This document shows positions 1-9,252 of a stretch of 64,000 nucleotides of DNA, in pieces (position 1 is the first letter of the stretch; each line of letters starts with the position of its first letter). Source of the DNA: Bradyrhizobium sp. Y36 (lineage in GTDB: Bacteria > Pseudomonadota > Alphaproteobacteria > Rhizobiales > Xanthobacteraceae); assembly GCF_002531575.1 (NCBI RefSeq), contig NZ_NWTI01000006.1:293812-357811 (forward strand). Direction: 5' to 3'. Under the pieces are notes generated by a model. It was given only the letters and a program-made list of their open reading frames with translations, searched no databases and was not told the origin of the DNA. The position numbers were made by a program, and so were the translations under genes.

Positions 1-903
1 CGTCACGAATGTATCGAGCTTCGGCAACTCGCGGCGCAGCTCTTCCACCACCTGCTTGATCAGGAAGCTGCCGAAGGAGATGCCGCCGAGTCCGCGCTGG
101 GTGTTGGAGATCGAATAGAACACGGCGGTGCGCGCCTTCTCGATCGGCAGATGCTGGCGATCGACCGCAAGCAGCGGGGCGATCGCGCCCGGGATCGTCT
201 CGGTCAGCGCCACCTCGACGAAGATCAGGGGCTCGTCGACCATTGCGGGGTGGAAGAAGGCGTAGCAGCGGCGGTCGACCGGATCGATGCGGCGGCGCAG
301 ATCGTCCCAGTCGGAGATCTCGTGCACGGCCTCATAACGGATGATCTTTTCGAGGATGTTGGCCGGCGTCGACCAGTCGATCCTGCGCAGCACGAGGAAC
401 CCCCTGTTGAACCACGAAGAAAGAAGATGCGAGATGTCGCGATCGAGCGCGGCGAGCTCGGTGTGCCCGTTCATCATGCCGAGCAGATCGGCGCGCATGT
501 TGACGAGCTCGGCGGTGCCGCCGGGCGCGCGGTTGAGCCGGCGGATCAGCTCCTGCCGCCGCGGCTCCGAGGCGAAATGCAAGGAGCTCGCGTCCTCGTC
601 GCTGGGTGCCGCGCGCCATGTCTCGATGGCCTTGGACAGACGCTCCCGGTCGGGGCCGAAATCGCGCACCAGGCCGTCGAAGAAGGCGCGGCGTCCCGCC
701 GCATCCAGCTCCCGGTAGATGTCGAGCACCTCGCGTGCGATGGCGATGCCCGATGCTTCGCCCCGGCCCGACAGCAGCGCGTCGCAGAGCTCGATCAGTC
801 CATCGGCATCCGGTCTGGTGTCGGCGGTATCGCCGCGACGAAGCAGCGTGCGGCCGCGCTCGGAGATGGTGGCGAGCAGGTCGGAGAAGAAGGCGTTGGC
901 CAT
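1..903 (-). CDS. Malonyl-CoA decarboxylase, C-terminus cut by window edge
   Basis: Decarboxylates malonyl-CoA to acetyl-CoA and CO2, usually in malonate use or fatty-acid control. The visible 301 codons have no stop before base 1, so the C-terminal part lies outside the window; bacterial members usually have about 450 residues. The translation carries family stretches such as RIDWSTPANILEKII, HEISDWDDLRRRI and SISNTQRGLGGISFG. The ATG at 903 is preceded only by a weak GAAAG. No malonate transporter or malonyl-CoA synthetase is present to the right; such partners could lie to the left. Identification is from family recognition of the reading frame. Confidence 0.9.
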   Translation of the reverse strand, partial: MANAFFSDLLATISERGRTLLRRGDTADTRPDADGLIELCDALLSGRGEASGIAIAREVLDIYRELDAAGRRAFFDGLVRDFGPDRERLSKAIETWRAAPSDEDASSLHFASEPRRQELIRRLNRAPGGTAELVNMRADLLGMMNGHTELAALDRDISHLLSSWFNRGFLVLRRIDWSTPANILEKIIRYEAVHEISDWDDLRRRIDPVDRRCYAFFHPAMVDEPLIFVEVALTETIPGAIAPLLAVDRQHLPIEKARTAVFYSISNTQRGLGGISFGSFLIKQVVEELRRELPKLDTFVT

Positions 904-1056
904 CGGGACTTTCGTAGCAGGTTTGTGCGTTGCGGAAGCTTACACGGAATCTGGGCGGATACCGATCACAATCAAGCGGAGGAATGCGGCAACTTTAGTC
1001 GGGCCGTGCGTTTGGAGAATGCCGGCATGCCTGATGGGGTTAAGCCACACACTCGC

Positions 1057-1160
1057 TGTCATGCCCCGGCTTGACCGGGGCATCCAGTACGCCGCAGCTT
1101 CTCGATTCTAGCCGAGCCGTCTCGGAGTACTGGATCGCCCGGTCAAGCCGGGCGATGACA
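1057..1160. repeat. Palindromic intergenic repeat, family R1, copy 1
   Basis: About 104 bp with inverted ends: TGTCATGCCCCGGCTTGACC at the left and the matching CCGGGCGATGACA at the right, each end itself a hairpin (CCCCGGC..GCCGGGG-like arms). Both ends carry the CCAGTAC / GTACTGG core. Other copies are at 42832-42934, 58722-58826 and 63841-63929. The right half is read as the last codons and stop of the AraC gene that follows on the minus strand. Confidence 0.9.
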
Positions 1161-1968
1161 CCGCATGTGTAGCAAACTCCGTCGGCGTCCGCCCTGTCAC
1201 CTGCCGGAACGCGGCCGAGAACGCCGGCACGCTGGCGTAGCCGAGCTGGGTCGCCAGCTGCTTCACCGAGACATTGGCATCCGTGAACAGCCGCTGGATC
1301 GCGGCCGCGATCCGCGCGCGCTGGCACCAGCTCTTGAAGCTGAGCTGCGTTTCGCTCGAGAACAGCCGCGACAGCGTCCGCGCCGAGGTTCCGACCTCGC
1401 GCGCCAGCGTGTCGATATCGTGCAAGCCGGTGGGATCGTCGAGCACGATCAGCGCGGCGCGGCGGCAGCGCGGCTCGTGCGGCAGCGGCACGAAGGTCGC
1501 GGAATCCTCGGCCTGGTGCAACTCCAGCATCACGAGGCGCACCAGCAGCTCGGTGCGTTCCTCGGTATTGCCAGCGTCGAACAGCGCGAGGATCGCCTGG
1601 TTGAGCAGCGGCGAGACCCGCACCACGAACTCCCTGGTCAGCCCTTCATAGCGTTGCTCGCGCTTGAGCCACGACAGGTCGAAATACAGCGTGCGCATCT
1701 CGATATCGGCGAGCAGGTCGAGCGCGTGCTCGAGCCCGGCCGGTACCCACACCGCGCGGTCCGGCGGCACCAGCCAGCGGCCCCCGGGCGTCGTCACCTG
1801 CATCGTGCCCTTCGCCGCATAGATCAGCTGCGCCTCGCGGTGCAGGTGCGGATCGATCCGCATGCCCTTGGGATAGTCGCGCGCCACCAGATGCACGCCC
1901 GCCGGCGAGCGGTGGTTGCTGCGGACCTCCCGCAGTATTGGCGTTTCCAAGACAGTCATTGGCAGCAT
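1108..1968 (-). CDS. AraC-family regulator with N-terminal cupin domain
   Basis: Probable transcriptional regulator of the divergently transcribed MFS gene. Residues about 20-105 form a cupin sensor (DPHLHREAQLIYAAKG, VWVPAGLEHAL). Residues about 180-267 form the two helix-turn-helix units (LAREVGTSARTLSRLF and LATQLGYASVPAFSAAF), ending at the usual GRTPTEF. The arrangement recalls NimR-type regulators that sit beside an MFS exporter, but ligand and target are inferred. Two ATGs are possible, at 1968 and 1959. The last 17 residues, from V270 on, are encoded by the R1 repeat, which also supplies the stop codon. Confidence 0.9.
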   Translation of the reverse strand: MLPMTVLETPILREVRSNHRSPAGVHLVARDYPKGMRIDPHLHREAQLIYAAKGTMQVTTPGGRWLVPPDRAVWVPAGLEHALDLLADIEMRTLYFDLSWLKREQRYEGLTREFVVRVSPLLNQAILALFDAGNTEERTELLVRLVMLELHQAEDSATFVPLPHEPRCRRAALIVLDDPTGLHDIDTLAREVGTSARTLSRLFSSETQLSFKSWCQRARIAAAIQRLFTDANVSVKQLATQLGYASVPAFSAAFRQVTGRTPTEFATHAVSSPGLTGRSSTPRRLG

Positions 1969-2021
1969 CCCGTCATGGGGAGGACATATAACTCATTTTC
2001 GAGCAGGAGAGGATTCGGGAA

Positions 2022-3194
2022 ATGAACAGCCCCAGCCGGGTGATCAGTTTCGTCAACGCAGGCCATTTCATCGACCATTATGCGATGCTGATCTTCGCTG
2101 CCGCCGTCATCATCATGGGCCCGGCGCTCGGCATGGCCTATTCGGAACTGCTGCCTTACGCGACGCCCGGCTTTGTGGCGTTCGGCGCCGGCTCGCTGCT
2201 CACCGGCTGGCTCGGGGACCGCTGGAGCCGCCGCCACATGATGCTGATCTTCTTCGTCGGCATCGGGGCGTCCATGATCTCGGTCGGCCTCGTCCAGACC
2301 CCGGCGCAGCTCGGCGCCGCCTTGCTTTCGATCGGCATCTTCGCCTCGATCTACCATCCCGTCGGCACCGCGATGATCGTGTCCTATGCCGAGCGGCTCG
2401 GCCGCGAGATGGGCATCAACGGCGTCTGGGGCAATCTCGGCGTTGCCTCCTCGGCGCTCGTGACAGGCGTGATCGGCCAATATCTCGGCTGGCGTTTCGC
2501 CTTCATCGTTCCCGGCGTGGTCACGATCCTGATCGGCATCGCCTTTGCGATGCTGGTCGTGCACGAGGACCGCAAGGGCGCCAAGCAGGCGGCGGCGCAG
2601 GCGCGCGTCGCCAAGCAGGACATGTGGCGCGTGGTGCTGTCGCTGCTGATCGTGGTGATCGCGATCTCGACCACGTTCAACGCCGTCACCGTCGCGCTGC
2701 CAAAATTGTTTGCGGAGCGGCTCGCCGATCTGACCAAAAGCCCGGCGCTGCTCGGGGTCATCGCCGCCTGCGTCTACGTGTTCGGTGCGATGACGCAGTA
2801 CACCATCGGCCGGCTGCTCGATCGCTACTCGCTGAAGACGGTGGCGCTGCCGCTGTCCTTCATGCTGGCGCCGTTCCTGTATCTGGCCGCGAGCCTGAAC
2901 AATCTGCCGCTGATCCTGGTCTCGATCGGCATCGTCATGGGCGCGTTCGGACAGGTCACCGTGAACGACGCCATGGTCGGGAAGTACACCAGCGAGGAAT
3001 GGCGCTCGCGTGCCTATGCGGTGCGCTACTTCATCGGCTTCACCGCGGCCGGCGCCTCGGTAGGTCTCGTCGCCTGGCTCTACGAGCAGGGCGGCTTCGT
3101 CACCATGCTGCACGCCTTTGCCGCGCTCTGCCTGCTCGCGATCGCCGCCGCCATCATCCTGCCCCGCGAGATCCGGACGCCGCAGCCGGTGTGA
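2022..3194 (+). CDS. MFS transporter, fosmidomycin-resistance-like group
   Basis: Inner-membrane major facilitator protein of 390 residues with about 12 hydrophobic segments. The loop GWLGDRWSRRHMM after segment 2 is the MFS signature. The motif ASIYHPVGTAMI near residue 110 resembles the YHP/FHPxG motif of Fsr-type drug exporters, which suggests export of a small toxic compound. AGGAGAGG sits about 8 bases before the ATG. It starts 53 bp from the divergent AraC gene, so the pair probably shares a control region. The substrate cannot be told from sequence. Confidence 0.9.
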   Translation: MNSPSRVISFVNAGHFIDHYAMLIFAAAVIIMGPALGMAYSELLPYATPGFVAFGAGSLLTGWLGDRWSRRHMMLIFFVGIGASMISVGLVQTPAQLGAALLSIGIFASIYHPVGTAMIVSYAERLGREMGINGVWGNLGVASSALVTGVIGQYLGWRFAFIVPGVVTILIGIAFAMLVVHEDRKGAKQAAAQARVAKQDMWRVVLSLLIVVIAISTTFNAVTVALPKLFAERLADLTKSPALLGVIAACVYVFGAMTQYTIGRLLDRYSLKTVALPLSFMLAPFLYLAASLNNLPLILVSIGIVMGAFGQVTVNDAMVGKYTSEEWRSRAYAVRYFIGFTAAGASVGLVAWLYEQGGFVTMLHAFAALCLLAIAAAIILPREIRTPQPV

Positions 3195-3257
3195 GCAGTC
3201 CGTGTCCCGGACGCGCTGCAGACGTGCAACGCTGCAGCAGACCCGGCTCTCTTCACG

Positions 3258-3365
3258 CGTCATTCCGGGGCGTCGCGCAGCGACGAACCCGGAATCCATG
3301 TAGCCGCAGCAACTGCCGCCCGATGGATTCCGGGCTCGCGCTTGTCGGCGCGCCCCGGAATGACG
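3258..3365. repeat. Palindromic intergenic repeat, family R2, copy 1
   Basis: Inverted ends CGTCATTCCGGGGCG and CGCCCCGGAATGACG, with inner arms GGAATCCAT and ATGGATTCC. Copies lie at 35496-35599 and 42276-42377. Just before it, 3200-3240 holds a fragment of another repeat (GTGTCCCGGACGCGCTGCAG) that is also found at 57187. The whole gap 3195-3661 therefore holds repeats rather than genes. The pair of hairpins may end transcription from the MFS gene. Confidence 0.85.
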
Positions 3366-3465
3366 GAGAGAGGTCGGTTGTCGCGCCCGTGATCGCTTGG
3401 CTGCGCTCGCAATGGCGGCGGATGGGCGGTGGTCGCCCCACATCCACTATGATGCCACTCCACCA

Positions 3466-3560
3466 CTGATTTGCCCGACAACGCAAATCGGCTCGGACGG
3501 CCAAAAAACTCCCAAGCCTTTTCAAACACATCCCTACTGTGCATGGGGTTGTTTTCGCAC
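3466..3560 (+). repeat. Repeat R5, copy 1, oriented toward the antiporter gene
   Basis: Begins with the palindrome GATTTGC-CCGACAAC-GCAAATC (3468-3489) and ends with CTACTGTGCATGGGGTTGTT, about 100 bp before the antiporter start. The second copy (63691-63790, minus strand) has the same two ends, a different middle, and the same orientation relative to the gene after it. It may be a mobile leader or promoter element. In the ATG-containing end an open frame begins (MHGVVF...) that I do not take as the real protein start. Confidence 0.75.
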
Positions 3561-3661
3561 TTTTGCACTCATGGCCGACAGCCCGCTGTTGGAACCAGTT
3601 CCACTCTCCGCGGGTTCTAGACCAGGTATCCCCGGCATCGGGGCAAGGGGGACATCACTGC

Positions 3662-5929
3662 ATGCCATGGCGTCTGCTCCGGCCGGCTGGGCTCGCCCTC
3701 GCGGCGCTCGTGCTCACGACCATCGCGGCCGGCGCTGAAACCGGCAAGGCGGCCGGCCCGTCCGAATTCCTGCTGGTGGCGCAGATCGTGCTGCTGATTG
3801 CGGTTGGTCGGGGTCTTGGCGAGATCATGCAGCGGATCGGCCAGCCCTCCGTGATCGGCGAGCTGCTGGCCGGCATCATCCTCGGGCCGTCGCTGTTCGG
3901 CTGGCTCTGGCCGGAGGCGCAAGCCGCGATCTTCCCGAAAGCGCCCGAGCAGAAGGCGATGATCGACGGAATCGCGCAGGTGGGCATCCTGCTGCTGCTG
4001 TTGCTGACGGGCATGGAGACCGACCTCAAGCTGGTCAGGAAAGTCGGCAAGGCCGCCATCACGATCTCGATCGCCGGCATCCTCGTCCCCTTCGCCTGCG
4101 GCTTTGCGCTCGGCGAGTTCCTGCCGGATGCGCTGCTGCCGAACCCGCAAGCGCGCCTGGTGGCCTCGCTGTTCATGGGCACGGCGCTGTCGATCTCGTC
4201 CGTGAAGATCGTCGCCGTGGTCGTGCGCGAGATGAATTTCATGCGGCGCGATGTCGGCCAGATCATCGTCGCGACCGCCGTGATCGACGACACCATCGGC
4301 TGGATCATCATCGCCGTCATCTTCAGCCTGGCCTCGCAAGGGACGCTGGACCTCGTCTCGGTGGCGAAATCCGTGCTGGGCACGCTCGCCTTCCTCGCCG
4401 TCAGTTTCACGATCGGCCGCCGGCTGGTGTTCCAGCTGATCCGCTGGGCCAACGACAACCTCGTCAGCGCCGCGGCGGTCATCACCGTCATCCTGCTGCT
4501 GATGTGCGCGATGGCGATGATCACGCACATGATCGGCGTGCACACGGTGCTCGGCGCCTTCGTCGCCGGCATCCTGGTCGGGGAATCGCCGATCCTGACG
4601 CGGCAGATCGACGAGCGCCTGCGCGGGCTGATCTCAAGCTTCTTCATGCCGGTGTTCTTCGGCCTTGCAGGGCTTGCCGCCGATCTCTCGGTGCTGCGCG
4701 ATCCCAATCTCTTGATGCTCACCGGCCTCCTGGTCGTGATCGCCAGCGTCGGCAAGTTCGGCGGCGCCTTCGTCGGCGGCACGCTGGGCGGCCTCAGCAC
4801 GCGGGAATCGCTGGCGCTCGCCAGCGGCATGAACGCGCGCGGCTCGACCGAGGTGATCATCGCGTCCATCGGCCTGTCCATCGGTGTGCTCAGCCAGAAT
4901 CTGTTCACGATGATCGTCACCATGGCGATCGTGACCACGATGGCGATGCCGCCGATGCTGCGCGCCGCGTTGGCGCGGCTGCCGATGAACCAGGAGGAGA
5001 AGGAGCGGCTGGAGCGGGAGGAATTCGAGAAGCGCGGCTTCGTCGCCAATCTCGAACGCCCGTTGTTGGCGGTGGACGAAAGCGTCAATGCCACCTTCGC
5101 CGCCCACCTCGCGGGCCTGATCGCCGGCATGCGCGGCCTGCCGATCACCGTGCTGCATATCGGCAAGAGCGCAAAAGAGCAGGAGAAGAGCCGCGACGCC
5201 GAGGAGAGCCACGAAGCCGTGGTGAAGAAGGCGGCTGAAGCGGTCGCGGCCAAAAAGGAAGAAGACACCGGCAGCGTCGACGTCGTCACCCGGGCGCGGC
5301 GCGCGGAGCTTGTCGAAACCATCGCTGACGAGGCGCGCAAGGGTTTTGACCTGCTGGTCGTCGGCATCGACAAGGTCGCCGCCACGAAGGACCGCTTCAA
5401 TCGCAAGATCGAGGACATCGCCGCGGAGTTCGAAGGACCGCTCGCGGTGGTCGCGGCCAAGGGGAAGCACCTGAAGCAGCCGAACCCAGACGCCCTCAAC
5501 ATCCTTGTTCCGGTCTCCGGCAGCGGCATCTCCAAGCGCGGCGCCGAAGTCGCGGTCGCGCTGGCGCAAGCCGGGTCAGGCTCGCTCCGGGTGATCTATG
5601 TCGCGACCACGCGCGACAAGGGCGCGCAGCGCGGCGCCTCCCGTGGTCTCAGTCAGGAGGACGGCATCCTCAAGGACGCCAGCGATCTTGCCGCCCGCTA
5701 CGACGTCGACATCACCACCACGCTGCGGGTGAACCGGGCGCCGGAAGCCGCGATCCTGCGCGAGATCGACACCACCGACGTCGATCTCGTCGTCATGGGC
5801 GTCGACCGCATCCAGGCCGATCATCTCTCCTTCGGCGGCGTCGCCGATGCCGTGCTCAGGCAGTCGAAGGTCTCGGTGCTGCTGGTGTCGAGCGGCGAGG
5901 CCAGGCAGGCTCCGGCGGAGAAGGGCTAG
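3662..5929 (+). CDS. CPA2 cation:proton antiporter (KefB-like) with two Usp domains
   Basis: Inner-membrane monovalent cation/H+ exchanger of 755 residues. A signal-like segment (MPWRLLRPAGLALAALVLTT) is followed by about 12 membrane segments to residue ~420, with the family motifs GQPSVIGELLAGIILGPS and MNARGSTEVIIASIG. The soluble tail holds two universal-stress-protein-like domains (about 455-610 and 615-750; LVVMGVDR, SVLLVSS), in place of the TrkA-N domain of classic Kef. The frame is open from 3539, but its first 41 codons come from repeat R5 and non-coding DNA; the ATG at 3662 has AAGGGGG about 8 bases upstream. The transported ion is unknown. Confidence 0.88.
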   Translation: MPWRLLRPAGLALAALVLTTIAAGAETGKAAGPSEFLLVAQIVLLIAVGRGLGEIMQRIGQPSVIGELLAGIILGPSLFGWLWPEAQAAIFPKAPEQKAMIDGIAQVGILLLLLLTGMETDLKLVRKVGKAAITISIAGILVPFACGFALGEFLPDALLPNPQARLVASLFMGTALSISSVKIVAVVVREMNFMRRDVGQIIVATAVIDDTIGWIIIAVIFSLASQGTLDLVSVAKSVLGTLAFLAVSFTIGRRLVFQLIRWANDNLVSAAAVITVILLLMCAMAMITHMIGVHTVLGAFVAGILVGESPILTRQIDERLRGLISSFFMPVFFGLAGLAADLSVLRDPNLLMLTGLLVVIASVGKFGGAFVGGTLGGLSTRESLALASGMNARGSTEVIIASIGLSIGVLSQNLFTMIVTMAIVTTMAMPPMLRAALARLPMNQEEKERLEREEFEKRGFVANLERPLLAVDESVNATFAAHLAGLIAGMRGLPITVLHIGKSAKEQEKSRDAEESHEAVVKKAAEAVAAKKEEDTGSVDVVTRARRAELVETIADEARKGFDLLVVGIDKVAATKDRFNRKIEDIAAEFEGPLAVVAAKGKHLKQPNPDALNILVPVSGSGISKRGAEVAVALAQAGSGSLRVIYVATTRDKGAQRGASRGLSQEDGILKDASDLAARYDVDITTTLRVNRAPEAAILREIDTTDVDLVVMGVDRIQADHLSFGGVADAVLRQSKVSVLLVSSGEARQAPAEKG

Positions 5930-5946
5930 GGCGACGGTCTCTCCGC

Positions 5947-6063
5947 CGTCATTGCGAGCGCAGCGACTTGTCCGCCGAAGCCTCGGCGAAGGCGGAAGCA
6001 ATCCGGGCTGTCTCCGCTGCGGCAATCTGGATTGCTTCGTCGCAAGGGCTCCTCGCAATGACG
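5947..6063. repeat. Palindromic intergenic repeat (CATTGCGAG type)
   Basis: Inverted ends CGTCATTGCGAGCGCAGCGA and CTCGCAATGACG, with inner arms GCAATCC and GGATTGC. It fills the gap between the convergent antiporter and RND genes and could form the bidirectional stop signal for both. I saw no second full copy in the window. Confidence 0.8.
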
Positions 6064-6084
6064 GCCTTGACCGGCAGCCGTCGC

Positions 6085-9000
6085 TTACTTCGCCTCGACG
6101 GCGGGTTGGACCTTCACCGTCTTCTTGCTCGCCCGCCAGTTCTCGAACCGCTGCACCACGACGAAGAAGGCGGGGACGAACAGCACCGCGAGGCAGGTCG
6201 AGGCCAGCATGCCCGAGAACACCGTGATGCCGATCGACTTGCGGGCGCTGGCGCCGGCGCCGGTGGCGAGCACCAGCGGCACCACGCCGAGGATGAAGGC
6301 GAACGAGGTCATCAGGATCGGGCGGAAGCGGGCGCGTGCCGCCTCGATCGCGGCCTCCAGCACCGGCTTGCCGTCGCGGCCGTGCAGCTCGAGCCCGACC
6401 TCGACGATCAGGATGGCGTTCTTGGCCGACAGCGCGATCAGCAGGATGAGGCCGATCTGGCAATAGAGGTTGTTGTCGATCTTCAGGCCGGAGAGGATCA
6501 GCATCGGCCCGAGCAGCGACAGCGGCACGGCGAGGAGCACCGAGATCGGCGCGTACCAGCTCTCGTACTGGCCGGCGAGCACGAGATAGACCAGCAGCAT
6601 GGCAAGCCCGAACACCCAGTAGATCTGGTTCGAGACCGCCTTTTCCTGATACGACATCGCGGTCCATTCATAGCCGGTGCCGGGCGGCAGCGTCTTGTCC
6701 GCGATCTCCTCCATCAGCTTCAGCGACTGGCCGGAGGAATAGCCCTGTGCCGGCAGGCCGATCACGGTCGAGGACGGATAGAGATTGTAGAGGCTGATCA
6801 GCGACGGGCCGGTGGCCGGCGTGATCGTGGCAACGGTGCCGATCGGGATCATGTCGCCGTTCGAATTGCGCACCTGCATGTTGGCGATGTCGCTCTCGGT
6901 GACGCGGAACGCCGGATCGGCCTGGGTGTAGACCTGGAATACGCGGCCGAACTTGTTGAACTGGTTGACGAAGGACGAGCCGAGATAGGTCGACAATGCC
7001 GAGAACACCTGGTCGGTGGTGACGTGCAGTGTCTGGGTCTTGACGCGGTCGATCTCGACGTTGAATTGCGGCACCGAGGAGCGGAACGAGGATTGCACGC
7101 GTTGCAGCGCGCTCTGGCTCTGGGCGTTGCTGACCATCGCCCCGGTGATGGCCTGCAGCTTGGCGAAGTCGCTGTTGCCGTCGCGCAGCTCGACCTGCAT
7201 CGAGAAGCCGGCGGCGTTGCCGATGCCCTGGATCGGCGGCGGCGGCAGCACCAGCGTGCGCGCCTCCATGATGGTCGCGAGCTTGTCGTTGAGCCCATAG
7301 ACCAGCGAGCGCAGATCCTCGCCGGGCCCTTTCCGCGCGTCCCAGTCCTTCAGGATGATGTAGGCGACGCCGGCATTGGCAAGGCTGGCGCTGTTGTCGA
7401 GTGCGGAGATGCCGGCGATGGTGATGACCTGCGCCACGCCTGGCGTGTCCTTGATCAGCCCGCTCGCCCTCTCGAGCACGGCTTGCGTCCGCTCCAGCGC
7501 GGCGCCGTCGGGCAGCTGCACGGCGGCGATCAGGTAGCCCTGGTCCTCGATCGGCAGGAAGCCGGTCGGCACACGCGACAGGCCGTAGCCGCTGGCGCCA
7601 ATGACCAGCAGCGCGAACGCGACCGAGATGGTGGCATGCTTGACGAGGAACGTGATCAGCCTGGTGTAGCCGCGCTCGACGCGGTCATAGACCGCGTTGA
7701 AGCCGCGGTAGAAGAAGTTGCGTTGCGCCGGCGGCACCGTCGGCCGCAGCCACAGCGCGCATTGCGTCGGCTTCAGCGTCGCCGCGTTGATGGCGGAGAG
7801 CAGCGCGGTCGCCGCGATCACCAGCGCGAATTGCGAGTAGATGCGGCCGGTGAGCCCTGCGAGGAACGAGGCCGGCAAGAACACCGAGATCAGCACCAGG
7901 GTGATGCCGACGATCGGTGCGAACAGCTGGTCCATCGCCCTGATCGCGGCGTCGTGACCGTTCATGCCCCGCTCGATATTGTGGGCGGCCCCTTCCACCA
8001 CCACGATGGCGTCGTCGACCACGATGCCGATCGCGAGCACGATCGCGAACAGGGTCGACATGTTGATGGTGAATCCGAGTGCCGCCATCGCGGCAAAGGC
8101 GCCGATGATGGTGACGGGCACGGTCGTTGCCGGCACCAGCATCGCCCGCCAGTCCTGCAGGAAGACCAGGATCACGACCAGCACGAGGAGACCGGCCTCG
8201 ATCAGCGTCATGTAGACCTCGTGCACCGAGGCTTCCACGAACTTGGTGGTGTCGAACGGCGTGTCGTATTTGACGCCTTCCGGGAAGCGCTTGGCGAGCT
8301 CGGCCATCTTCTTCTCGACGGCTTTCTCGACCTGGAGTGCGTTGGCGCCCGGCGACTGGAACACGCCGATGCCGACGGCCGGCTGCTTGTTGAGCGAGAA
8401 GATCTGGCTGTAGGTCTGGGCGCCGAGCTCGACCCAGCCGACGTCGCGCACCCGCGTGACGTCGCCGCTGCTGCCCGACTTGACGATGATGCTCTCGAAC
8501 TGGCTGGTGTCGTCGAGCCGTCCGTTGACGTTGAGCGTGTACTGGAACGCCTGGCCCGGCGGCGTCGGCGGCGCGCCGACCTGGCCGGCGGAGACCTGCT
8601 GGCTCTGCTGCTGGATCGCGTTGATGACGTCCTGCGGCACCAGACCGCGAACCTGCAGCTTGTTCGGATCGAGCCAGACCCGCATCGAATACTGGCCGGC
8701 GCCGAACACGGTGACGTTGCCGACGCCGGGCAGGCGCGAGAGCTCGTCGCGGATGTTGATGGTGGCGTAGTTGCTCAAATAAAGGCTGTCGTATCGCGAG
8801 TCCGGCGAGGTCAGCGTCACGAACAGCAGGATCGAGGTCGACCGCTTCTGCACGGTGACGCCCTGGTTCTGCACGGCTTGCGGCAATTGCGACAGCGCGC
8901 TGGAGACGCGGTTCTGCACCAGCACCTGCGCGAAGTTGAGGTCGGTGCCGATCTTGAAGGTCACGGTCAGCGTATAGGTGCCGTCGGAGCCGCTGTAGGA

Positions 9001-9240
9001 CTGCATGTAGAGCATGTCCTCGACGCCGTTGACCTGTTGTTCGATCGGCAAGGCAACCGTGTCGATCACGGTCTTGGCGCTGGCGCCGGGGTAGCGCGTG
9101 GTGACCTGCACGGTCGGCGGCACCACGTCGGGATATTGCGCGATGGCGAGATTGAACAGCGCGACGCCGCCGATCAGGATCATCAAGAGCGCGATGACGT
9201 TCGAGAGGACCGGCCGCTCGATGAAGAACTTTGAGATCAT
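6085..9240 (-). CDS. RND (HAE1) multidrug efflux permease
   Basis: Inner-membrane proton-driven pump subunit of a tripartite efflux system, 1051 residues, full length for AcrB/MexB relatives. The N-terminus MISKFFIERPVLSNVIALL is typical. Membrane segment 4 carries the proton-relay pair in IGIVVDDAIVVVEG (about residue 405). Two large periplasmic loops lie between segments 1-2 and 7-8. It begins 12 bp after the adaptor gene on the same strand, so the two form an operon. No outer-membrane channel gene or TetR regulator is next to it. The substrate range is unknown. Confidence 0.95.
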   Translation of the reverse strand: MISKFFIERPVLSNVIALLMILIGGVALFNLAIAQYPDVVPPTVQVTTRYPGASAKTVIDTVALPIEQQVNGVEDMLYMQSYSGSDGTYTLTVTFKIGTDLNFAQVLVQNRVSSALSQLPQAVQNQGVTVQKRSTSILLFVTLTSPDSRYDSLYLSNYATINIRDELSRLPGVGNVTVFGAGQYSMRVWLDPNKLQVRGLVPQDVINAIQQQSQQVSAGQVGAPPTPPGQAFQYTLNVNGRLDDTSQFESIIVKSGSSGDVTRVRDVGWVELGAQTYSQIFSLNKQPAVGIGVFQSPGANALQVEKAVEKKMAELAKRFPEGVKYDTPFDTTKFVEASVHEVYMTLIEAGLLVLVVILVFLQDWRAMLVPATTVPVTIIGAFAAMAALGFTINMSTLFAIVLAIGIVVDDAIVVVEGAAHNIERGMNGHDAAIRAMDQLFAPIVGITLVLISVFLPASFLAGLTGRIYSQFALVIAATALLSAINAATLKPTQCALWLRPTVPPAQRNFFYRGFNAVYDRVERGYTRLITFLVKHATISVAFALLVIGASGYGLSRVPTGFLPIEDQGYLIAAVQLPDGAALERTQAVLERASGLIKDTPGVAQVITIAGISALDNSASLANAGVAYIILKDWDARKGPGEDLRSLVYGLNDKLATIMEARTLVLPPPPIQGIGNAAGFSMQVELRDGNSDFAKLQAITGAMVSNAQSQSALQRVQSSFRSSVPQFNVEIDRVKTQTLHVTTDQVFSALSTYLGSSFVNQFNKFGRVFQVYTQADPAFRVTESDIANMQVRNSNGDMIPIGTVATITPATGPSLISLYNLYPSSTVIGLPAQGYSSGQSLKLMEEIADKTLPPGTGYEWTAMSYQEKAVSNQIYWVFGLAMLLVYLVLAGQYESWYAPISVLLAVPLSLLGPMLILSGLKIDNNLYCQIGLILLIALSAKNAILIVEVGLELHGRDGKPVLEAAIEAARARFRPILMTSFAFILGVVPLVLATGAGASARKSIGITVFSGMLASTCLAVLFVPAFFVVVQRFENWRASKKTVKVQPAVEAK

Positions 9241-9252
9241 GGCTGGCAGCCC

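Noticed and set aside
3539..3661. Longer N-terminus for the antiporter (MHGVVF...)
   Set aside because: The first 41 codons lie in repeat R5 and spacer DNA; the ATG at 3662 has a ribosome site and a normal membrane N-terminus.
5968..9234. Very long plus-strand open frame opposite the RND permease gene
   Set aside because: It mirrors the permease on the other strand, has low-complexity Arg/His/Asp composition and no family features. It is a shadow produced by high GC content.
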